From: Astropecten irregularis
Taxonomy: Eukaryota > Echinodermata > Asteroidea > Paxillosida > Astropectinidae
Direction: 5' to 3'
Length of the DNA: 64,000 nucleotides
NCBI GenBank assembly: GCA_963971285.1
Contig: OZ020258.1
Location: forward strand, 6,592,614-6,656,613
The notes under the pieces are model-generated. The model saw nothing but the letters and a program-made list of their open reading frames with translations, had not been told where the DNA came from and did not search any database. Every line of letters begins with the position of its first letter. The stretch's first letter is position 1. Of this stretch, positions 56,801 through 64,000 are shown piece by piece. Made by a program: the position numbers and the translations under genes.

Positions 56801-59800
56801 TTTTGCCCAAAAACTGACTTTTTTCAGAAATGCGCGCTATCTTCCTCATAGGTCGCTATGACTACCAGGAACCCTTTCGAACAAGAAAAATGCCAATCAA
56901 CTTGTCATGCAAGGATTTTTGTGTAATTTGAGGCCATTTTGTTCATGACTGAAACTTCAAAATTTTATGTGGTCCCCCACATGAGATTTTTCGATTTTTG
57001 CCCCAAAACTGACTTTTTTCAGAAATGCGCGCTATCTTCCTCATAGGTCGCTATGACTACCAGGAACCCTTTCGAACAAGAAAAATGCCAATCAACTTGT
57101 CATGCAAGGATTTTTGTGTAATTTGAGGCAATTTTGTTCGTGACTGAAACTTCAAAATTTTATGTGGTCCCCCACATGAGTTTTTTCGATTTTTGCCCAA
57201 AAACTGACTTTTTTCACAAATGCGCGATATCTTCCTCATAGGTCGCTATGACTACCAGGAACCCTTTCGAACAAGAAAAATGCCAATCAACTTGTCATGC
57301 AAGGATTTTTGTGTAATTTGAGGCCATTTTGTTCATGACTGAAACTTCAAAATTTTATGTGGTCCCCCACATGAGTTTTTTCGATTTTTGCCCAAAAACT
57401 GACTTTTTTCAGAAATGCTCGTTATCTTCCTCATAGGTCGCTATGACTACCAGGAACCCTTTCGAACAAGAAAAATGCCAATCAACTTGTCATGCAATGA
57501 TTTTTGTGTAATTTGAGGCCATTTTGTTCGTGACTGAAACTTCAAAATTTTATGTGGTCCCCCACATGAGTTTTTTCAATTTTTGCCCAAAAACTGACTT
57601 TTTTCAGAAATGCGCGCTATCTTCCTCATAGGTCGCTATGACTACCAGGAACCCTTTCGAACAAGAAAAATGCCAATCAACTTGTCATGCAAGGATTTTT
57701 GTGTAATTTGAGGCCATTTTGTTCGTGACTGAAACTTCAAAATTTTATGTGGTCCCCCACATGAGTTTTTTCGATTTTTGCCCAAAAACTGACTTTTTTC
57801 AGAAATGCGCGCTATCTTCCTCATAGGTCGCTATGACTACCAGGAACCCTTTCGAACAAGAAAAATGCCAATCAACTTGTCATGCCAGGATTTTTGTGTA
57901 ATTTGAGGCCATTTTGTTCATGACTGAAACTTCAACATTTTATGTGGTCCCCCACATGAGTTTTTTCGATTTTTGCCCAAAAACTGACTTTTTTCAGAAA
58001 TGCGCGCTATCTTCCTCATAGGTCGCTATGACTACCAGGAACCCTTTCGAACAAGAAAAATGCCAATCAACTTGTCATGCAAGGATTTTTGTGTAATTTG
58101 AGGCCATTTTGTTCATGACTGAAACTTCAAAATTTTATGTGGTCCCCCACATGAGTTTTTTCGATTTTTGCCCCAAAAACTGACTTTTTTCAGAAATGCG
58201 CGCTATCTTCCTCATAGGTCGCTATGACTACCAGGAACCCTTTCGAACAAGAAAAATGCCAATCAACTTGTCATGCAAGGATTTTTGTGTAATTTGAGGC
58301 CATTTTGTTCGTGACTGAAACTTCAAAATTTTATGTGGTCCCCCACATGAGTTTTTTCGATTTTTGCCCAAAAACTGACTTTTTTCAGAAATGCGCGCTA
58401 TCTTCCTCATAGGTCGCTATGACTACCAGGAACCCTTTCGAACAAGAAAAATGCCAATCAACTTGTCATGCAAGGATTTTTGTGTAATTTGAGGCCATTT
58501 TGTTCATGACTGAAACTTCAAAATTTTATGTGGTCCCCCACATGAGTTTTTTCGATTTTTGCCCAAAAACTGACTTTTTTCAGAAATGCGCGCTATCTTC
58601 CTCATAGGTCGCTATGACTACCAGGAACCCTTTCGAACAAGAAAAATGCCAATCAACTTGTCATGCAAGGATTTTTGTGTAATTTGAGGCCATTTTGTTC
58701 ATGACTGAAACTTCAAAATTTTATGTGGTCCCCCACATGAGTTTTTTCGATTTTTGCCCCAAAAACTGACTTTTTTCAGAAATGCGCGCTATCTTCCTCA
58801 TAGGTCGCTATGACTACCAGGAACCCTTTCGAACAAGAAAAATGCCAATCAACTTGTCATGCAAGGATTTTTGTGTAATTTGAGGCCATTTTGTTCGTGA
58901 CTGAAACTTCTAAATTTTATGTGGTCCCCCACATGAGTTTTTTCGATTTTTGCCCAAAAACTGACTTTTTTCAGAAATGCGCGCTATCTTCCTCATAGGT
59001 CGCTATGACTACAAGGAACCCTTTCGAACAAGAAAAATGCCAATCAACTTGTCATGCAAGGATTTTTGTGTAATTTGAGGCCATTTTGTTCGTGACTGAA
59101 ACTTCAAAATTTTATGTGGTCCCCCACATGAGTTTTTTCGATTTTTGCCCAAAAACTGACTTTTTTCAGAAATGCGCGCTATCTTCCTCATAGGTCGCTA
59201 TGACTACCAGGAACCCTTTCGAACAAGAAAAATGCCAATCAACTTGTCATGCAAGGATTTTTGTGTAATTTGAGGCCATTTTGTTCATGACTGAAACTTC
59301 AAAATTTTATGTGGTCCCCCACATGAGATTTTTCGATTTTTGCCCCAAAACTGACTTTTTTCAGAAATGCGCGCTATCTTCCTCATAGGTCGCTATGACT
59401 ACCAGGAACCCTTTCGAACAAGAAAAATGCCAATCAACTTGTCATGCAAGGATTTTTGTGTAATTTGAGGCAATTTTGTTCGTGACTGAAACTTCAAAAT
59501 TTTATGTGGTCCCCCGCATGAGTTTTTTCGATTTTTGCCCCAAAACTGACTTTTTTCAGAAATGCGCGCTATCTTCCTCATAGGTCGCTATGACTACCAG
59601 GAACCCTTTCGAACAAGAAAAATGCCAATCAACTTGTCATGCAAGGATTTTTGTGTAATTTGAGGCCATTTTGTTCATGACTGAAACTTCAAAATTTTAT
59701 GTGGTCCCCCACATGAGATTTTTCGATTTTTGCCCCAAACCTGACTTTTTTCAGAAATGCGCGCTATCTTCCTCATAGGTCGCTATGACTACCAGGAACC

Positions 59801-61900
59801 CTTTCGAACAAGAAAAATGCCAATCAACTTGTCATGCAAGGATTTTTGTGTAATTTTAGGCCATTTTGTTCATGACTGAAACTTCAAAATTTTATGTGGT
59901 CCCCCACATGAGATTTTTCGATTTTTGCCCCAAAACTGACTTTTTTTCAGAAATGCGCGCTATCTTCCTCATAGGTCGCTATGACTACCAGGAACCCTTT
60001 CGAACAAGAAAAATGCCAATCAACTTGTCATGCAAGGATTTTTGTGTAATTTGAGGCCATTTTGTTCATGACTGAAACTTCAAAATTTTATGTGGTCCCC
60101 CACATGAGTTTTTTCGATTTTTGCCCAAAAACTGACTTTTTTCAGAAATGCGCGCTATCTTCCTCATAGGTCGCTATGACTACCAGGAACCCTTTCGAAC
60201 AAGAAAAATGCCAATCAACTTGTCATGCAAGGATTTTTGTGTAATTTGAGGCCATTTTGTTCATGACTGAAACTTCAAAATTTTATGTGGTCCCCCACAT
60301 GAGTTTTTTCAATTTTTGCCCCAAAAACTGACTTTTTTCAGAAATGCGCGCTTTCTTCCTCATAGGTCGCTATGACTACCAGGAACCCTTTCGAACAAGA
60401 AAAATGCCAATCAACTTGTCATGCAAGGATTTTTGTGTAATTTGAGGCCATTTTGTTCGTGACTGAAACTTCTAAATTTTATGTGGTCCCCCACATGAGT
60501 TTTTTCGATTTTTGCCCAAAAACTGACTTTTTTCAGAAATGCGCGCTATCTTCCTCATAGGTCGCTATGACTACCAGGAACCCTTTCGAACAAGAAAAAT
60601 GCCAATCAACTTGTCATGCAAGGATTTTTGTGTAATTTGAGGCCATTTTGTTCATGACTGAAACTTCAAAATTTTATGTGGTCCCCCACATGAGATTTTT
60701 CGATTTTTGCCCCAAAACTGACTTTTTTCAGAAATGCGCGCTATCTTCCTCATAGGTCGCTATGACTACCAGGAACCCTTTCGAACAAGAAAAATGCCAA
60801 TCAACTTGTCATGCAAGGATTTTTGTGTAATTTGAGGCGATTTTGTTCGTGACTGAAACTTCAAAATTTTATGTGGTCCCCCACATGAGTTTTTTTGATT
60901 TTTGCCCCAAAACTGACTTTTTTCAGAAATGCGCGCTATCTTCCTCATAGGTCGCTATGACAACCAGGAACCCTTTCGAACAAGAAAAATGCCAATCAAC
61001 TTGTCATGCAAGGATTTTTGTGTAATTTGAGGCCATTTTGTTCGTGACTGAAACTTCAAAATTTTATGTGGTCCCCCACATGAGTTTTTTCGATTTTTGC
61101 CCAAAAACTGACTTTTTTCAGAAATGCGCGCTATCTTCCTCATAGGTCGCTATGACTACCAGGAACCCTTTCGAACAAGAAAAATGCCATTCAACTTGTC
61201 ATGCCAGGATTTTTGTGTAATTTGAGGCCATTTTGTTCATGACTGAAACTTCAACATTTTATGTGGTCCCCCACATGAGTTTTTTCGATTTTTGCCCAAA
61301 AACTGACTTTTTTCAGAAATGCGCGCTATCTTCCTCATAGGTCGCTATGACTACCAGGAACCCTTTCGAACAAGAAAAATGCCAATCAACTTGTCATGCA
61401 AGGATTTTTGTGTAATTTGAGGCCATTTTGTTCATGACTGAAACTTCAAAATTTTATGTGGTCCCCCACATGAGTTTTTTCGATTTTTGCCCAAAAACTG
61501 ACTTTTTTCAGAAATGCGCGCTATCTTCCTCATAGGTCACTATGACTACCAGGAACCCTTTCGAACAAGAAAAATGCCAATCAACTTGTCATGCAAGGAT
61601 TTTTTTTGTAATTTGAGGCCATTTTGTTCGTGACTGAAACTTCAAAATTTTATGTGGTCCCCCACATGAGTTTTTTCGATTTTTGCCCAAAAACTGACTT
61701 TTTTCAGAAATGCGCGCTATCTTCCTCATAGGTCGCTATGACTACCAGGAACCCTTTCGAACAAGAAAAATGCCAATCAACTTGTCATGCAAGGATTTTT
61801 GTGTAATTTGAGGCCATTTTGTTCATGACTGAAACTTCAAAATTTTATGTGGTCCCCCACATGAGTTTTTTCGATTTTTTCCCCAAAACTGACTTTTTTC
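38815..61900. repeat. 195-bp satellite array, about 118 tandem units with higher-order structure
   Basis: A head-to-tail tandem repeat of a 195-bp unit (some 196 or 194 bp) across 23,086 bases with no foreign insertion. Each unit contains ATGTGGTCCCCCACATGAG, TTTTTTCAGAAATGCGCGC, a GGTCGCTATGAC block, CCCTTTCGAACAAG and AACTTGTCATGCAAGGA. Units differ at a few diagnostic sites: CATGACTG/CGTGACTG, TTCAAAAT/TTCTAAAT/TTCAACAT, GAGATTTT/GAGTTTTT, C-run and A-run length before CTGACTTT, CTACCAGG/CTACAAGG/CAACCAGG, GAGGCC/GAGGCA/GAGGCG. The first unit is the most diverged and the array ends mid-unit on both sides. Many units carry a 60-codon minus-strand open frame; since 195 is divisible by three this is a by-product of the repeat, not a gene family. 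Confidence 0.97.
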
Positions 61901-62005
61901 ATAAAATTCTTGAAACTGGAATGAACTGAAGGAAGAAGCTGTCATTTCAATCACGACAGGTATAAAAGTGCTTGCCCTGAATTATTTCTTGACTGAATAC
62001 TGTAG

Positions 62006-62115
62006 GTCTAGGATCCAACGTTTCAGGCAACGAGCAGGAGCAACTCTCAGCGCTACTGGAAATCCTTCTGTATATCAACAATTTCATCCTGGTCACTAAG
62101 GAACAGCATGTCTAG
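62006..62115 (+). CDS. Possible terminal exon past the satellite array
   Basis: Acceptors TGTAG (ending 62005) and TTTCAG (ending 62026) precede GC-rich sequence open in two frames. Phase 2 in, as from the 38371 exon: QRAGATLSATGNPSVYQQF, stop at 62097-62099. Phase 1 in: NEQEQLSALLEILLYINNF then ILVTKEQHV, stop at 62113-62115. Neither matches a family I know. Weak candidate. Confidence 0.22.
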
Positions 62116-62235
62116 TACCTCATGTCCTCAGTCGTCATCTTTCTCCTACAGGATGCTTGTTGCTGGGTTGAGTCTTCCATCGTTGCACCAGCTGGTCTTG
62201 GCCTGTTTTGTGCTCTAGAGCTCTAAAAAAAAAAG

Positions 62236-62556
62236 GTGCCATCCGATAAATTATCACGGGAAGACGGCATCCTAAAATCAAGATGTCGACTTCCTTTAGA
62301 TAATTTATAATATGCAAATTGGACTTGCCCTTCACAGACATGGATGAGCACTGTATACACAATACTCGTGAGTGCACATGAACAAATACATGCTGGCTCA
62401 GGTGGAATTCGATCCCACAACCTCCTGCTTTGAACCCACCTGTTATTTATTTTTTTTTCAAATCATTTAAGATTCATGAGATAATTTATCATGGGATCAA
62501 GATGTCGACATCCTAAAATCAAGATGTCGACATCCTGAGATAATTCAGGATGGCAC
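62236..62556. mobile_element. MITE with GTGCCATCC termini
   Basis: GTGCCATCC at 62236-62244 and GGATGGCAC at 62548-62556 are exact inverses. AAAATCAAGATGTCGAC occurs near both ends and twice on the right. A SINE occupies the middle. Confidence 0.65.
62310..62430 (-). repeat. tRNA-derived SINE nested in the MITE
   Basis: ATGCAAATTGGACTTGCCCT, GACATGGATGAGCACT and GGCTCAGGTGGAATTCGATC match the SINE at 30028-30194. The head is truncated after CCTCCTGCTT. Confidence 0.65.
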
Positions 62557-62823
62557 TTCTAGAGTTCCATACCTTTACATACAGACATATCTAAAAATGT
62601 ATATTAAATACGATTGTCAAAGAAATTAATTTGTACAGATGCAAAATTTGAAGTGGATCAAGAATCTAGAATCGTATATTTATTCTTTTCATACTGGCTG
62701 TATAGAAATTCATATAAATCTATTACAAAATTATCATTGCTGAACAAAGTTTCAAAGTTCGTAACAATGATGTGCGCCAATATGAATGACGACCACAAAT
62801 CTTGCAGAAATGGTTTTACAATA

Positions 62824-62977
62824 CAGTGGAATGTCACTATAACAAACATGGCAGGATTTACAGAAATTGCCCATAATAGCGGCCATTTGTTATGTTTAGT
62901 AGGTTTTGGTCACAAAAATTGGGAGCCAAAGATGATGTTCAGTATAGCCCAATGTTCATTGTAGCGGCGTTCCACTG
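62824..62977. mobile_element. 154-bp pogo/Tigger-like MITE
   Basis: The left end CAGTGGAATGTCACTATAAC and the right end GTAGCGGCGTTCCACTG are inverted with a few mismatches, flanked by TA on both sides (62822-62823, 62978-62979). TIR style and TA target fit pogo/Tigger-type mariner relatives. Confidence 0.7.
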
Positions 62978-63037
62978 TACTGTACATTTTTCCTACATGT
63001 ATAAACTTTTAAGTTTATACCAAAGAATGATACTACC

Positions 63038-63400
63038 TTTAAAGGTAATATCATACTTTGGTTTTTGTCAAAGAAATACAGATTAGTGGGCAAAAATAGC
63101 AAGGAAGATACAGTAAAAGTAATCTGTGAAAATTTCAGTCCCATACGGTGCCCACTTTTTGAGAAAACAGTGAAAAACGGCTACAGTATTTCTTAAGTCT
63201 TTTCTCTTTTATTTTTGATCTTTTAAAAGATCAAAAAGATTTTTGGACGCTGTTTTACTAATTTCTGGATAAATACACCATTTCAGGTTGAAATATATCG
63301 GTATGTTTCTTCCACCACCATCTTCATACCCTGTAAGTTATAGGTAAATCTGTGAACATTTCTGTTTGGGTTTCTTACCAAAGTATGATACAACCTTTAA
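63038..63400. mobile_element. Family-A MITE, full-length copy
   Basis: TTTAAAGGTAATATCATACT left, CAAAGTATGATACAACCTTT right, with GATCTTTTAAAAGATC at the centre. The right end of another copy (CCAAAGAATGATACTACCTT) directly abuts at about 63021-63041. Confidence 0.8.
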
Positions 63401-63776
63401 ATTTGACATGTTTTCCTCTCCCAAAATGATGATGTCAGTTACCTGGGCCTAATTTGCATCAAATTTTGGAATTAGGGGCACAGTTTTAGCACTTTTCCTG
63501 TGCACTGTTTACCCTAGATATGCCAACCTTTTGTGGTTTCACTTTTTTTTTTCAATTTGTATTTATTTTATGATTATTGATTTCATTTATAATCTATTTA
63601 TAACATGTATATACACTGTATTTATTTTTGTAGAGATTTTGTTTTGTTGTTTGTTATTGAATTTGTCAAAGATAATGTTTGTCAACATTTCAATCTTGGC
63701 TACTTTGGCTTTAGGGCCATAGTGTTTATTAATACACTTTTGGCTCCAAATGTTAATTGTTCTTGTTTTTCATTCC

Positions 63777-64000
63777 CTTTATACCACCTCCTCCACCCTC
63801 CACACCACCCCACCATCCAATAACCTCCACTCCTCTGCCCCGGCCCCCTACCTTCCACTCCTCTGCCCCTTCACCTTGCTTCTACACCCCTGTCCCCTTC
63901 CTCCACCCACCCCTCCCTGCAATAACCTCCACTCTCCAGCCTTCACCCCACCCCACCCTCCAATAACCTCCACTCCTCTGCCCCTTCACCTTCCTTCTAC
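63777..64000. repeat. C-rich minisatellite, continues past the window
   Basis: CCAATAACCTCCACTCCTCT at about 63817 and 63959 shows a ~142-bp period of pyrimidine-rich sequence. Strand asymmetry is extreme. Confidence 0.7.

Noticed and set aside
38903-61143. Many near-identical 60-residue minus-strand proteins
   Set aside because: They follow the 195-bp satellite period and end inside each unit. No start context, splice sites or known domain; they are by-products of the repeat.
38815-61900. CRISPR array
   Set aside because: There are no variable spacers. The whole 195-bp unit repeats, and the genome is eukaryotic.
62614-62964. 116-codon plus-strand frame
   Set aside because: It starts from a non-ATG codon, has no recognisable motif, and its second half lies in the 62824-62977 MITE.

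Overview
The window looks like nuclear DNA of a marine invertebrate deuterostome, probably an echinoderm. Coding exons are short, separated by kilobase introns with GT..AG borders, and the spacers are AT-rich and full of short hairpin transposons, tRNA-derived SINEs and scattered TACATGTA-type palindromes. The phylum is an inference from general character; nothing here names a species.

Layout. (1) 1-10313: no convincing protein gene. It is a mosaic of MITE families, a tRNA-like SINE head at 6104-6171 and, at about 9.0-9.6 kb, a more GC/CpG-rich stretch that could hold the promoter and a non-coding first exon of the next gene. (2) 10422-21403, plus strand: one well-supported multi-exon gene of ten inferred coding exons, about 1,102 codons, with every checked splice phase compatible. 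Its C-terminal half carries an AKAP7-like 2H-phosphoesterase domain with two H-L-T motifs behind a basic nuclear-localisation stretch. Its N-terminal half is a long low-complexity extension rich in His, Gln, Gly and Asn, followed by acidic segments. The introns carry several nearly intact MITEs, including an 809-bp element with 24-bp terminal inverted repeats. (3) 21.4-26.3 kb: transposon remnants and AT-rich DNA.

(4) 26384-32220, minus strand: a tandem cluster of four DUF985/Cupin_5 (YML079w-like) genes. Copies 1, 2 and 4 are intact. Copy 3 has lost the core cupin motif and is frameshifted. All four have a GTAAGT splice-donor consensus at or just after the stop codon. (5) 32.2-38.8 kb: SINE and MITE insertions plus a region of local duplications holding small exon-like pieces: two versions of an EFARKLEEEA-coding exon, a possible terminal exon, and two candidate start exons at 36762 and 38371. 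I do not recognise this gene. (6) 38815-61900: an uninterrupted satellite array of about 118 copies of a 195/196-bp unit, with clear higher-order structure (13-, 15-, 23-, 42- and 52-unit duplications). (7) 61.9-64.0 kb: a possible terminal exon just past the array, a SINE nested in a MITE, a pogo/Tigger-like MITE, further family-A elements and the start of a C-rich minisatellite.

What stands out: the AKAP7-like protein with its unusual N-terminal extension, the cupin cluster with its conserved donor at the stop, the hierarchical 195-bp satellite that may sit in an intron, and the duplicated exons that would switch reading frame in a shared last exon. No CRISPR array, rRNA gene, long transposase or viral gene was seen.
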